Positions 30,097-38,158 of a DNA stretch of 64,000 nucleotides are shown here, piece by piece. Under the pieces are notes generated by a model. That model saw only the letters and a program-made list of their open reading frames with translations, made no database searches and was not told the DNA's origin. The stretch lies in assembly GCA_964398185.1 (NCBI GenBank), contig CAYNML010000009.1, positions 1-64,000 of the forward strand. The letters run 5' to 3'. The position numbers were made by a program, and so were the translations under genes. Source of the stretch: Fen-1058 sp964398185 (GTDB lineage Bacteria > Chloroflexota > Anaerolineae > Fen-1058). How positions within the stretch are numbered: the stretch's first letter is position 1; each line of letters begins with the position of its first letter.

Positions 30097-31305
30097 ATGG
30101 CACGCAAAAAGAAGTCCGAAGCCGAATCAACTGAAGACCTGAGCGAATTCATCGAAGAGGCGAAAAGCAAGAAGGCCAAAGCCGCCGAGCCTAAGAAATC
30201 CGAGATGGATCCGGGCCGGGCGCGCGCTTTGGACGCCGTACTGGGCAACATCACCAAAAGATTTGGTGAAGGCTCGATCATGCGCTTAGGCGAAGCCACT
30301 CACCTGCAGGTTGAAACCATCCCCACCGGTTCACTGGCCATCGACATTGCGCTCGGCGTGGGCGGCATCCCGCGTGGCCGCGTCACCGAGATCTACGGGC
30401 CGGAATCGGCTGGCAAGACGACGCTGTGCCAGCACATCGTGGCCGAAGCGCAGAAGCGCGGCGGGGTGGCGGCCTACATCGACATGGAGCACGCGCTCGA
30501 TCCGGCATATGCCGCGCGCTGCGGGGTGGACATCGATAACCTTTACATCTCGCAACCCGATACCGGCGAACAGGCGCTGGAAATCGCCGAGCAGCTGGTC
30601 CGATCGGGCGCGGTAGACATTATCGTGATCGATTCGGTCGCCGCGCTGGTGCCGCGCGCTGAGATCGAAGGCGAGATGGGCGACAGTCACATGGGTCTGC
30701 AAGCCCGACTGATGTCCCAGGCCCTGCGAAAACTCTCCGGCGCGATCAAGCAATCCAACACCGCGCTGGTCTTCACCAATCAACTCCGCATGAAGATCGG
30801 CGTCATGTTCGGCAATCCCGAAACCACGACGGGCGGCAATGCGTTGAAGTTCTACGCGTCGGTGCGCCTCGATATTCGCCGCACGCAAAGCATCAAGACC
30901 AACGCCGAGGTCGTGGGTAATCGCGTGAAAGTGCGCGTCACCAAGAACAAGGTCGCCCCGCCCTTCCGCGAAGCCGAGTTCGACATCATGTTCAACGAAG
31001 GCATCAGCAAGGTGGGCGACATCCTTGACATCGGCGTGAATATGGACATCATCACCAAGCGCGGCGCGTTCTTCACCTACGGGGACGTGAAGCTGGGCCA
31101 GGGGCGCGAAAACGGCAAAGACTTTCTGCGCGATCATCCTGAAATCGCCAACGAGATCGAAGCGGCGATTCGCGCCAACGTCGAGAAGGCCGCGCAGCTG
31201 GCGGCGGGCAGTTTGCCCACTGAGGATAGTGACGACGAGGAAGAAGAGATGGACGCCGTCGCCATTGCCGAAGCGGTGGCCGAAGCTGTTGTCGAGGAAG
31301 AATAA
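30097..31305 (+). CDS. recA: Recombinase RecA
   Basis: RecA is the DNA strand-exchange and SOS coprotease protein. The 402-residue product has Walker A GPESAGKT at 101-108, YIDMEHALDP, Walker B IIVIDSVAALVP, the L1 loop GEMGDSHMGLQARLMSQALR and the L2 region TNQLRMKIGVMFGNPETTTG. It differs from the usual ~350 residues in a Lys/Glu-rich N-terminal extension of about 37 residues before MDPGRARALDAVLG, and in an acidic C-terminal tail. The ATG at 30097 has GAGAGGAGA upstream; the extension is therefore part of the gene unless translation starts at M37. A terminator follows at 31331. Confidence 0.97.
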   Translation: MARKKKSEAESTEDLSEFIEEAKSKKAKAAEPKKSEMDPGRARALDAVLGNITKRFGEGSIMRLGEATHLQVETIPTGSLAIDIALGVGGIPRGRVTEIYGPESAGKTTLCQHIVAEAQKRGGVAAYIDMEHALDPAYAARCGVDIDNLYISQPDTGEQALEIAEQLVRSGAVDIIVIDSVAALVPRAEIEGEMGDSHMGLQARLMSQALRKLSGAIKQSNTALVFTNQLRMKIGVMFGNPETTTGGNALKFYASVRLDIRRTQSIKTNAEVVGNRVKVRVTKNKVAPPFREAEFDIMFNEGISKVGDILDIGVNMDIITKRGAFFTYGDVKLGQGRENGKDFLRDHPEIANEIEAAIRANVEKAAQLAAGSLPTEDSDDEEEEMDAVAIAEAVAEAVVEEE

Positions 31306-31330
31306 AGCCGCATCCATTTCAGCAGCACAC

Positions 31331-31387
31331 GGCTTCAGCCTTGCGAGAATCACCTAGCGACCCTCGCAAGGCTGAGCCTGTCTTTTC
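31331..31387 (+). terminator. recA terminator
   Basis: GGCTTCAGCCTTGCGAG and CTCGCAAGGCTGAGCC form a ~16-bp stem with one bulged base, followed by TGTCTTTTC. It begins 25 bp after the recA stop. Confidence 0.75.
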
Positions 31388-31482
31388 ATGATACACTTGC
31401 CGGGGGACCAGTTCATGATGACCGGCGCTGCCGCGATCATGTTCTGATAACAACCACATAGCACAGCCTTGGGAGGGGCACC

Positions 31483-31866
31483 ATGATTACCAAAGTTACG
31501 CACGCCTCGATTTGGGTCAAGGATCAAGACGAAGCCCTGAAGTTCTACCGTGACACGTTGGGCTTCAAAGTCACCGCCGATGACTCGACCAGCATGCCCG
31601 GTTATCGCTGGTTGACCGTAGCCCCGCAACACGACAACTTTGAGATTGTCCTCAACCTTGCCACCACGCCTGAGCAATTGGCCGGTGTGGGCAAGCAGGG
31701 CATTTTCGTCTTCGCCTCCAACGACATCCACGCCGATTACGCCGCGCTCAAGGCCAAAGGCGTGAAGCTACGGACCGAGATCAACGTCAATCCGTGGGGC
31801 AGCGACTTCGTGTTTGAAGACCTGTACGGCAATGACTTCGACGTGGTGCAGCGGCCGACGGCCTAA
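31483..31866 (+). CDS. VOC-family (glyoxalase/dioxygenase-fold) protein
   Basis: The 127-residue single-chain protein of two beta-alpha-beta-beta-beta units begins MITKVTHASIWVKDQDEALK and ends in NPWGSDFVFEDLYGNDFDVV, typical of the VOC superfamily. Members include metal-dependent glyoxalases, resistance proteins and enzymes of unknown function, and substrate assignment is not possible. A GGGAGGGG ribosome site precedes the ATG at 31483. It is the first of a run of small plus-strand genes. Confidence 0.8.
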   Translation: MITKVTHASIWVKDQDEALKFYRDTLGFKVTADDSTSMPGYRWLTVAPQHDNFEIVLNLATTPEQLAGVGKQGIFVFASNDIHADYAALKAKGVKLRTEINVNPWGSDFVFEDLYGNDFDVVQRPTA

Positions 31867-31896
31867 GCGGTTGTTAGCCGCTTGAGGCGAGAAGAT

Positions 31897-32286
31897 ATGA
31901 CAACAAGGCATCAGGAGTTTCTGTCCAACTTTCGTGATAACCGGAAGCCGCTCGTTGAGGCAGTGCTTAAAGCCGTCATTGAGGAATGCCCCAACCTTTC
32001 CGAAACCATCAAGTGGAATGCACCAACCTTTTGCGATGAAGGCAAAGATCGCCTGACACTTATGCTTCACAAAAGCGACAGCGTTGGTGTTATTTTCCAC
32101 ACTGGCGCTAAACCGAAAGAGGACAAAAAAGCGCCACACCTGTATCAAGATGATACGGGGCTTCTTGACTGGAATTCAAACATTCGAGCAACCATAACCT
32201 TTCGTGACCTTGCAGACTTTTCAGCCAAAAGAAATCTGTTCAAGAAGGCTGTGAAGCGTTGGGTTGATGAAACGAAGAGGCTGTAA
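31897..32286 (+). CDS. DUF1801-like protein
   Basis: The 129-residue protein contains the pattern VIEECPNLSETIKWNAPTF and DRLTLMLHKSDSVGVIFHTG, as in the YdhG/DUF1801 family of small alpha/beta proteins of unknown function, and ends in a Lys/Arg-rich helix. GAGG upstream favours ATG 31897. It follows the VOC gene by 30 bp and is probably co-transcribed. Base composition is visibly more AT-rich than in flanking genes, which may indicate recent acquisition of this small block with the next gene. Confidence 0.65.
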   Translation: MTTRHQEFLSNFRDNRKPLVEAVLKAVIEECPNLSETIKWNAPTFCDEGKDRLTLMLHKSDSVGVIFHTGAKPKEDKKAPHLYQDDTGLLDWNSNIRATITFRDLADFSAKRNLFKKAVKRWVDETKRL

Positions 32287-32386
32287 CTCCGAGCACGCCG
32301 GGGACCGACCTCACAGCGCGCAGCCCTCTCGACTGACGACTGAAGGCGGCGTGCATATCGGCCCCCGATACGCAGGAGAAATGACG

Positions 32387-32746
32387 ATGCCTGGTCATAG
32401 AATTTTCGCCACAAAATTTGCCGGGGTCTATCCGCTGTATGTTCAGAAAGCGGAACGCAAAAATCGCACCAGAGAAGAAGTGGACCAGATCATTTGCTGG
32501 CTAACCGGCTACGATCAGGCGGGATTGCAACAGCAAATCGACCGGGGAAACGATTTTGAAACCTTTTTTGCTCAAGCCCCGGCCATTCACCCGAATAGCT
32601 CGCTGATTAAGGGTGTCGTGTGCGGTGTTCGCATCGAAGAGATCGACGATCCGCTGATGCAAAAGATACGCTATTTAGACAAGCTGATTGATGAGCTCGC
32701 AAAAGGGAAGCCGCTGGAAAAGATTCTGCGGCAACAAATGGTTTAA
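32387..32746 (+). CDS. DUF2200-like small protein
   Basis: The 119-residue protein MPGHRIFATKFAGVYPLYVQ ... EVDQIICWLTGYD ... MQKIRYLDKLIDELAKGKPL matches my memory of the DUF2200 family, with no known function and no membrane segment. Two ATGs at 32381 and 32387 compete; CAGGAGAA lies two bases before the first and eight before the second, so 32387 is preferred. The 100-bp gap after the DUF1801 gene shows no other features. Confidence 0.65.
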   Translation: MPGHRIFATKFAGVYPLYVQKAERKNRTREEVDQIICWLTGYDQAGLQQQIDRGNDFETFFAQAPAIHPNSSLIKGVVCGVRIEEIDDPLMQKIRYLDKLIDELAKGKPLEKILRQQMV

Positions 32747-32787
32747 TCAATCGCCTAATGAAGAAACCGTAACCAAAGGAGAATTTC

Positions 32788-33948
32788 ATGAGCGGGGTAC
32801 GTGTCTTGGTTGGCACGCGCAAAGGCGCGTTCATTTTGACGTCGAACGAGAAGCGCAAGCGCTGGAAGATCAGCGGCCCGCACTTTGCGGGCTGGGAGAT
32901 TTATCACATCAACGGCTCACCCGCCGATCCGGATCGACTGTATGCGTCGCAGTCCAACGGCTGGTTCGGGCAGATCATTCAGCGCTCCAGCGATGGCGGC
33001 CAGACGTGGGAGACGCCCGGCGGCGGACCGGAGCAAGGGCCAGACGGTATGCCGCGCGGTGAAAGCAACAAGTTCGTTTACGAAGGCGAGATCGGCACGC
33101 ACCAGTGGTACGACGGCACACAGCATCTGTGGGAATTCAAGCGGGTGTGGCAGCTCAAGCCCTCGCTCACCGATCCCGATACAGTCTATGCCGGCGTGGA
33201 AGACGCCGCGCTATTCAAGTCGATTGACGGCGGCCGATCATGGCAGGAACTCGCCGGTCTGCGCAAAGTGAAGGGAGATCAGTGGATGCCGGGTGCAGGC
33301 GGGATGTGTCTGCATACAATCTTGTTGGATCCCGCCAATCCCGATCGGATCTTCGTGGCCATCTCGGCCGCGGGCGCGTTCCGCACCGACGATGGCGGGC
33401 AAACGTGGCGGGCGATTAACAACGGTCTTAAGTCGGCGTATGAATTGCCCGACGCCACACCCGAAGTGGGTCACTGCGTCCACAATCTGGCGATGCACCC
33501 TGCGCGGCCCAACGCGCTGTTCATGCAGAAGCACTGGGACGTGATGCGCAGCGATGATGCCGGCGATTCGTGGCACGAAGTCAGCGGCAACCTGCCGACC
33601 GACTTCGGCTTCCCGATCGCGGTTCACGCCCACGAACCGGAAACGATCTACGTCGTGCCGATCAAAAGCGACTCGGAACACTATCCGCCCGATGGCAAGC
33701 TGCGCGTCTATCGCAGCCGCAGCGGCGGCAACGAGTGGGAAGCGCTGACCAAAGGGCTGCCGCAAAAAGATTGCTACGTCAACGTCTTGCGCAGCGCCCT
33801 GGCGATCGACACATGCGATTCGTGCGGCGTCTACTTCGGCACAACGGGCGGGCAGGTCTACGCTTCTGCCGATTCCGGCGATAGCTGGTCGGCTATCGTT
33901 CATGATCTGCCGCCCGTGCTCTCGGTCGAGGTTCAGACGCTGCCATGA
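32788..33948 (+). CDS. BNR/sialidase-like beta-propeller protein
   Basis: The 386-residue protein has repeated Asp-box motifs (S-x-D-x-G-x-x-W): SSDGGQTW, SIDGGRSW, TDDGGQTW, SDDAGDSW and SADSGDSW, marking a propeller of about six to eight blades. No signal peptide is seen, so it appears cytoplasmic, unlike true secreted sialidases. The product therefore is more likely a binding or scaffold propeller than a glycosidase, and no catalytic triad can be pinned down. AAAGGAG precedes the ATG. The stop overlaps the start of the MoaD-like gene by 4 bp, implying translational coupling. Confidence 0.75.
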   Translation: MSGVRVLVGTRKGAFILTSNEKRKRWKISGPHFAGWEIYHINGSPADPDRLYASQSNGWFGQIIQRSSDGGQTWETPGGGPEQGPDGMPRGESNKFVYEGEIGTHQWYDGTQHLWEFKRVWQLKPSLTDPDTVYAGVEDAALFKSIDGGRSWQELAGLRKVKGDQWMPGAGGMCLHTILLDPANPDRIFVAISAAGAFRTDDGGQTWRAINNGLKSAYELPDATPEVGHCVHNLAMHPARPNALFMQKHWDVMRSDDAGDSWHEVSGNLPTDFGFPIAVHAHEPETIYVVPIKSDSEHYPPDGKLRVYRSRSGGNEWEALTKGLPQKDCYVNVLRSALAIDTCDSCGVYFGTTGGQVYASADSGDSWSAIVHDLPPVLSVEVQTLP

Positions 33949-34241
33949 TCCGTGTGGCGCTGCCGCATCATCTGCGAACATTGGCGAACGTCGGCAAAGA
34001 AGTCGAGCTGCACGTCGAGGGGCCGATCACAATCGGGACGGTGTTGGACACCGTAGAAGATCAGTATCCCATGCTGCGTGGCACGATCCGCGATCACGTC
34101 ACGCACCAGCGCCGGCCGTTCATCCGCTTCTTTGCATGCGGACAGGATTTGTCACATCAAGCGGTGGACATCCCCCTGCCCGAGGCGATCGCGACGGGGG
34201 CGGAACCGTTTCGCGTGGTAGGCGCGATGGCCGGCGGCTGA
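33945..34241 (+). CDS. MoaD/ThiS-like ubiquitin-fold protein
   Basis: The 98-residue beta-grasp protein begins MIRVALPHHLRTLANVGKEV, has LDTVEDQYPMLRGTI, and ends precisely in GAMAGG. The terminal Gly-Gly is the reactive tail that is adenylated and thiocarboxylated in MoaD, ThiS and related sulfur carriers. The ATG overlaps the propeller gene stop (ATGA), so the two are likely translated together. Whether it serves molybdopterin synthesis (moeA is at 38583) or a different sulfur-transfer or protein-tagging role is undecided, as no MoaE or ThiG-like gene is adjacent. Confidence 0.75.
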   Translation: MIRVALPHHLRTLANVGKEVELHVEGPITIGTVLDTVEDQYPMLRGTIRDHVTHQRRPFIRFFACGQDLSHQAVDIPLPEAIATGAEPFRVVGAMAGG

Positions 34242-34262
34242 GCGCCATTTCAGGGAGGAAAT

Positions 34263-34847
34263 ATGCGTAAACTGATCATTGCCGAGTTCATCACGCGCGA
34301 TGGTGTGATACAGGCGCCGGGGGGCGCGGATGAAGACACCGAGGGCGGCTTTCAACACGGCGGTTGGACGCACCCGTACTGGCACGATGACATTGGCCTA
34401 CATTTCGATCAGGCCATGCAGCAAGCCGATGCCCTCTTGCTGGGACGCAAGACATGGCAAATCCATGGCGGTGCGTTTGAGCCGATGCCGCCCGGCGATC
34501 CCTTCGGCGATGTAATGAACGGCATCGCCAAATACGTGGTGTCGACGACCTTGACATCGGCCTCAGCGTGGCGGAATTCCACGCTGATCAGCGCCAACGT
34601 GGTTGAGGCAGTACATCAGCTCAAGCAGCAACGGGGCAAGAACATCCTGCTCGATGGCAGCAGCGTGCTGGCTCACACGCTCATCCAAGCCGACCTGGTC
34701 GATGAATATGCGCTGCATGTTTATCCGCTGGTGCTGGGCAGCGGCAAACAACTATTCCCTGCCGGGAAACGGGTCAATCTGGAACTCGTCGAATCGCAGG
34801 CGCTTCCCACGGGCGTCGTGTTTCAACGCTATCGGCCTGTGGCCTAG
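34263..34847 (+). CDS. Dihydrofolate reductase-fold (RibD C-terminal-like) protein
   Basis: The 194-residue protein of the RibD-C/DHFR-like reductase family starts RKLIIAEFITRDGVIQAPGG, has ALLLGRKTWQIHGGAF, KYVVSTTL and LLDGSSVLAHTLIQADLVDE, and ends in a family-typical YPLVLGSGKQLFP segment. Such enzymes are NADPH-dependent reductases, but this subgroup has no assigned substrate. AGGGAGGAAAT precedes the ATG. It follows the MoaD-like gene by 21 bp. Confidence 0.8.
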   Translation: MRKLIIAEFITRDGVIQAPGGADEDTEGGFQHGGWTHPYWHDDIGLHFDQAMQQADALLLGRKTWQIHGGAFEPMPPGDPFGDVMNGIAKYVVSTTLTSASAWRNSTLISANVVEAVHQLKQQRGKNILLDGSSVLAHTLIQADLVDEYALHVYPLVLGSGKQLFPAGKRVNLELVESQALPTGVVFQRYRPVA

Positions 34848-34872
34848 AGCCAATACTTCGATAAGGCTCCAG

Positions 34873-34915
34873 GCCCGCGAGGACGCGGGCGGCCCAACCG
34901 TGCGGACGCGGTTGG
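34873..34915. repeat. Paired GC hairpins (REP-like)
   Basis: GCCCGCG/CGCGGGC (34873-34890) is immediately followed by CCAACCG/CGGTTGG (34894-34915), two small hairpins in the 139-bp gap before the next gene. Their function is unknown; they could stabilise the mRNA end. Confidence 0.55.
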
Positions 34916-34986
34916 CGAGCGCTAACGAAACAATATTGGGCCTTGAGCACACGGTAACAGCGTCTCACAACACGGGAGAACCCCTC

Positions 34987-35463
34987 ATGCAAAAAATCAC
35001 CCCCTTTCTGTGGTTCGACGACAACGCCGAGGAAGCTGTCAACTTCTACGTATCCACTTTCAAGAATTCGAAGATCAACTCCGTGTCGCGCTACGGCGAC
35101 GCCGGGCCGGGCGAGCCGGGCAAGGTTATGACCATCAACTTCGAAATCGAAGGATTGACGCTGACGGCGCTCAATGGCGGGCCGCAGTTCAAATTCACCG
35201 AAGCCATTTCGCTGGAAGTCGATTGCGCGTCGCAGGAGGAAGTGGATGAACTGTGGGACAAACTGATCGCCGCTGGCGGCGAACCAAGCCAATGCGGCTG
35301 GCTCAAAGATCAATTCGGCCTGTCGTGGCAGATCGTGCCCACAGCCATGATGGAATATGTGCAAGGCCCAGATCCAGCCGGAGCGCAGCGCGCAATGGCC
35401 GCCATGCTTACAATGAGCAAGCTTGACCTCGCCGTCATGCGACAGGCTTACGAGCAGGAATAA
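34987..35463 (+). CDS. PhnB/VOC-like protein (3-demethylubiquinone-9 methyltransferase family label)
   Basis: The 158-residue protein MQKITPFLWFDDNAEEAVNF ... FYVSTFKNSKINSVSRYG ... GWLKDQFGLSWQIVP matches the PhnB-like VOC family, often mislabelled as a methyltransferase; no SAM motif is present. GGGAG precedes ATG 34987. The function is unknown. It follows the RibD-like gene by 139 bp, a gap containing the two hairpins at 34873-34915. Confidence 0.8.
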   Translation: MQKITPFLWFDDNAEEAVNFYVSTFKNSKINSVSRYGDAGPGEPGKVMTINFEIEGLTLTALNGGPQFKFTEAISLEVDCASQEEVDELWDKLIAAGGEPSQCGWLKDQFGLSWQIVPTAMMEYVQGPDPAGAQRAMAAMLTMSKLDLAVMRQAYEQE

Positions 35464-35500
35464 GCATGGTGTTCAGCTTCACACTGGAGTGACCGTCACC

Positions 35501-36151
35501 ATGGACGAACGACAAATTACCTCGACGGGCGACACTATCTATCTCGCGCGGCCCAAGGCCGGTAATGGTCAGGGCGTGTTGGTGCTGCACGCATGGTGGG
35601 GCTTGACCGAAGTCTTCACAGCCGTTTGCGATCGGTTGGCTGAGGCCGGCTTTGTGGCGCTGGCGCCGGATCTATATCACGGGCGCACCGCCGCCACACG
35701 CGAACAAGCCGACCAGCTTAGCTCAACTTTGAATAGCGAGGCAACGTATGCGCTGATCGACCGCGCCGTCGCCGAGCTGCAGACCCAACCCGGTGTTGCA
35801 GGTCGCCCGATCGGTGTGGTGGGCTTCTCACTGGGTGGCAGCTGGGCGGTAGCCTTGAGTCGAGGCGTTGCTGCGGTTGTCATCTACTATGCCACCGTCC
35901 CGCTTGAATACGTCTCCACCAACGCCGCAATCCTGGGGCACTTCGCGGACAACGATGAATTCGAACCGCTGGAGAACGTCCGGCAGTTTGCGCAGGCCTT
36001 GCGGAGCAAGGGCTTGAGCGTCGATTTCCACATCTACCCCAACACGCAGCACTGGTTCACAGAAAACAACCAACCCGACTATTACGACCCTGCGGCGGCT
36101 GAACTGGCGTGGCAGCGGACGGTCGAATTTCTGCGTAGCCATCTGGCTTGA
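35501..36151 (+). CDS. Dienelactone hydrolase-family protein
   Basis: The 216-residue alpha/beta hydrolase shows VLVLHAWWGLTEVFTAVCDR, ALAPDLYHGRTA, GVVGFSLGGSWAVALS, an Asp in HFADNDEF and a His in YPNTQHWF. The nucleophile elbow is G-F-S-L-G-G, with Ser where classical dienelactone hydrolases carry Cys, so it probably behaves like a Ser esterase of the family. GGAGTGA precedes ATG 35501; upstream ATGs lack such a site. The gene starts 37 bp after the PhnB-like gene. The substrate is unknown. Confidence 0.8.
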   Translation: MDERQITSTGDTIYLARPKAGNGQGVLVLHAWWGLTEVFTAVCDRLAEAGFVALAPDLYHGRTAATREQADQLSSTLNSEATYALIDRAVAELQTQPGVAGRPIGVVGFSLGGSWAVALSRGVAAVVIYYATVPLEYVSTNAAILGHFADNDEFEPLENVRQFAQALRSKGLSVDFHIYPNTQHWFTENNQPDYYDPAAAELAWQRTVEFLRSHLA

Positions 36152-36169
36152 GAGTCTGGTGAAGTTGAG

Positions 36170-37003
36170 ATGAAATACGGCTTTGTGCTGCCCTACGGCG
36201 ACGCTCGCACCGCCGCCGATCTCGCCTTTGCCGCCGAGCAAGCCGGCTGGGATGGCTTCTTTGTGTGGGAGCCGGTCTGGGGCTGGGAAGCGTGGCTGCT
36301 GCTCACGGCGGCGGCCATGCGTACCCAGCGCATCAAGCTGGGCACCATGATCACGCCCGTCTCGCGCATGCGGCCCTGGGAACTGGCGAGCAAAACGGTC
36401 ACGCTCGATCATCTCTCGAATGGACGCGTGATCCTCGCCGTGGGACTGGGCGCAGTCGACACCGGCTTTGCCGAATTCGGCGAAGTGATCGATCGGAGAA
36501 CGCGCGCCGAACTGCTCGACGAGGGGCTGGACATCATCACCGGCTTGTAGCGCGGCCAGCCCTTCAATTATGACGGCAAGCACTATCACATTAAGGAAAC
36601 GAAGTTCTATCCGCTGCCGCCGCCCATCCAGCAGCCCCGCATCCCCATCTGGGTCGTCGGCGCGTGGCCGAAGACAAAATCCATGCAGCGCGTGCTGCGC
36701 TACGACGGGTTACTGCCTAATGTGATGAACGATCAAGGGCAGCATCGCGCCATGACATACGAAGATGTCCGCACCATGCGCGCTTACGTGGTCGCCAACC
36801 GATCTGAAACAGGCGCGTTCGACATCGTGGTCGAAGGTCAAACGCCGGGCGCTGATCCCGATCGGGCAGCCGAGATCGTTCGCGCATGGACTGACGCCGG
36901 AGCGACCTGGTGGATTGAGGCGTTGTGGGGCGATCCCGCTCAGACGGTTGATCTAGCCGCGGTACTACAACGCCTTCAACAGGGGCCGCCGCGCATCGAT
37001 TAG
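36170..37003 (+). pseudogene. Luciferase-like flavin oxidoreductase with an in-frame UAG
   Basis: This is a LLM-class F420- or FMN-dependent oxidoreductase. The reading frame MKYGFVLPYGDARTAADLAF runs to ELLDEGLDIITGL, then TAG at 36548-36550, and continues in the same frame with RGQPFNYDGKHYHIKETKFY to a normal end at 37003. In the family the next residue is Trp (L-W-x-G-x-P-F), so a single TGG to TAG change explains the stop. All sequence on both sides is intact. Other genes of the window end normally in TAG, arguing against recoding. It could equally be a sequencing or assembly error in a draft genome. Confidence 0.75.
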
Positions 37004-37013
37004 CCCAACTTGT

Positions 37014-37042
37014 TTGACAGTCCTTCCGCAGAGCTATATAAT
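37014..37042 (+). promoter_or_regulatory. Consensus promoter of the S1-domain gene
   Basis: TTGACA at 37014-37019 and TATAAT at 37037-37042 are separated by exactly 17 bp, a perfect housekeeping-sigma match. The leader to the start codon is about 84 nt and contains a GCCCCGCCCTATCGGGGC hairpin at 37081-37100. Confidence 0.9.
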
Positions 37043-37132
37043 CCGCGCCGTTGCCAGATAGACCTCGCAGCACATTCCAGTGCCCCGCCCTATCGGGGCG
37101 TTGTCATGTATCTCTGCTCAGGAAGGTTAGTC

Positions 37133-38074
37133 GTGACCGAAACACTATCGATCTCCAACATCAGGCCCAAAATGAAGATTGAGGGCAAAGTCACCAAGGT
37201 GGAACTGGCCGGCGCGCGCGTTGACATCGGCGCAGAGCGCGAAGCGTTCCTGCACATTTCGGAACTGCAACCGGGCCGCCAGGTGGTCACCCGCGTGGCC
37301 GACGTCTTGAAAGAAGGCGACGCCATCACCGCGTGGGTCAAGCAGGTCAAACCGCAGGAAGGCGTCATCCTGCTCACACGCATTGAGCCGCCCGCGTTGG
37401 AATGGGCCGACTTGCAACGCGGCCTGAAGTTACAGGGCAAGATCGTCAAGGTGGAAGACTTCGGCGTGTTCGTAAACATTGGCGCGCCCAAGGACGGGCT
37501 GGTGCCCGTCAGCGCCATGGCCAAGACGCGTGTCGATAAGCCGTCCGATCTGGTAAAAGACGGCGACGATGTGACCGTGTGGGTCACCAAGGCTTCGAAG
37601 AAAGAAAACCGCATCGGCCTCAGCATGGTTGAGCCGCCCGCGGTCGATTGGGCCGACATCAAAGTGGGTCAGACCTTCAACGGCAAGGTCACGCGCGTGG
37701 AAAACTTCGGCGCGTTCGTGGACATCGGCGCCGAGCGTGAAGGCATGGTGCACGTCAGCGAGATGGAAACCGGCTATGTGGCGCGCCCGTCCGACGTGGT
37801 GAAAGTCGGTCAGGAAGTGGAAGTGCGCGTGATCGAACTTAACCCCAAGAAACGCCAGATCAAGCTCACTATGAAGCTGGATCTGGCCGAGGTCGAAGCA
37901 GAAACCGCCGAGCCGGAAGAAGTCGTGTTGACGCCCATGCAGTTGGCCTTCCAGGCGGCGCGCCAGCAGAACCAGCCCGCGACGACCGCCAAACCCAAGA
38001 CCATCGTCAAGCGCAGCGAGCAGGAAGATATTTTCGCCCGCACGATTCAACAGCACCGCGCGACCAACGGGTAG
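37133..38074 (+). CDS. Three-domain S1 RNA-binding protein
   Basis: The 313-residue protein has three consecutive S1 beta-barrels, each opening with a K/N-G-K-V/I-x-K/R-V-E-x-F/A-G motif (about residues 15-85, 100-170 and 185-255), then an acidic and Gln-rich low-complexity tail. It resembles the short ribosomal protein S1-like proteins of Gram-positive and Chloroflexi-type bacteria and probably binds mRNA at the ribosome. GTG 37133 is chosen because AGGAAGG lies seven bases upstream; an ATG at 37106 would add nine residues. It is expected to be highly expressed given the perfect promoter. Confidence 0.85.
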   Translation: MTETLSISNIRPKMKIEGKVTKVELAGARVDIGAEREAFLHISELQPGRQVVTRVADVLKEGDAITAWVKQVKPQEGVILLTRIEPPALEWADLQRGLKLQGKIVKVEDFGVFVNIGAPKDGLVPVSAMAKTRVDKPSDLVKDGDDVTVWVTKASKKENRIGLSMVEPPAVDWADIKVGQTFNGKVTRVENFGAFVDIGAEREGMVHVSEMETGYVARPSDVVKVGQEVEVRVIELNPKKRQIKLTMKLDLAEVEAETAEPEEVVLTPMQLAFQAARQQNQPATTAKPKTIVKRSEQEDIFARTIQQHRATNG

Positions 38075-38081
38075 GATACAC

Positions 38082-38116
38082 AAGAACCGGACTCAGTTGA
38101 GTCCGGTTCTTTTTTC
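38082..38116 (+). terminator. Terminator after the S1 gene
   Basis: AAGAACCGGACTC and GAGTCCGGTTCTT form a perfect 13-bp stem with a four-base loop and a T run (TTTTTCG). The A-rich side is weak, so it acts chiefly on the plus strand, although the convergent acidic-protein gene ends at 38159. Confidence 0.9.
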
Positions 38117-38158
38117 GTTAATCACGCAACCCGATCGGCCTGCCTCGCCCGATCGGGC

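Noticed and set aside
36170..37003. Reassigned UAG codon (Trp or pyrrolysine)
   Set aside because: Only one gene shows it, other genes use TAG as normal stop, and the family expects an ordinary Trp codon TGG.
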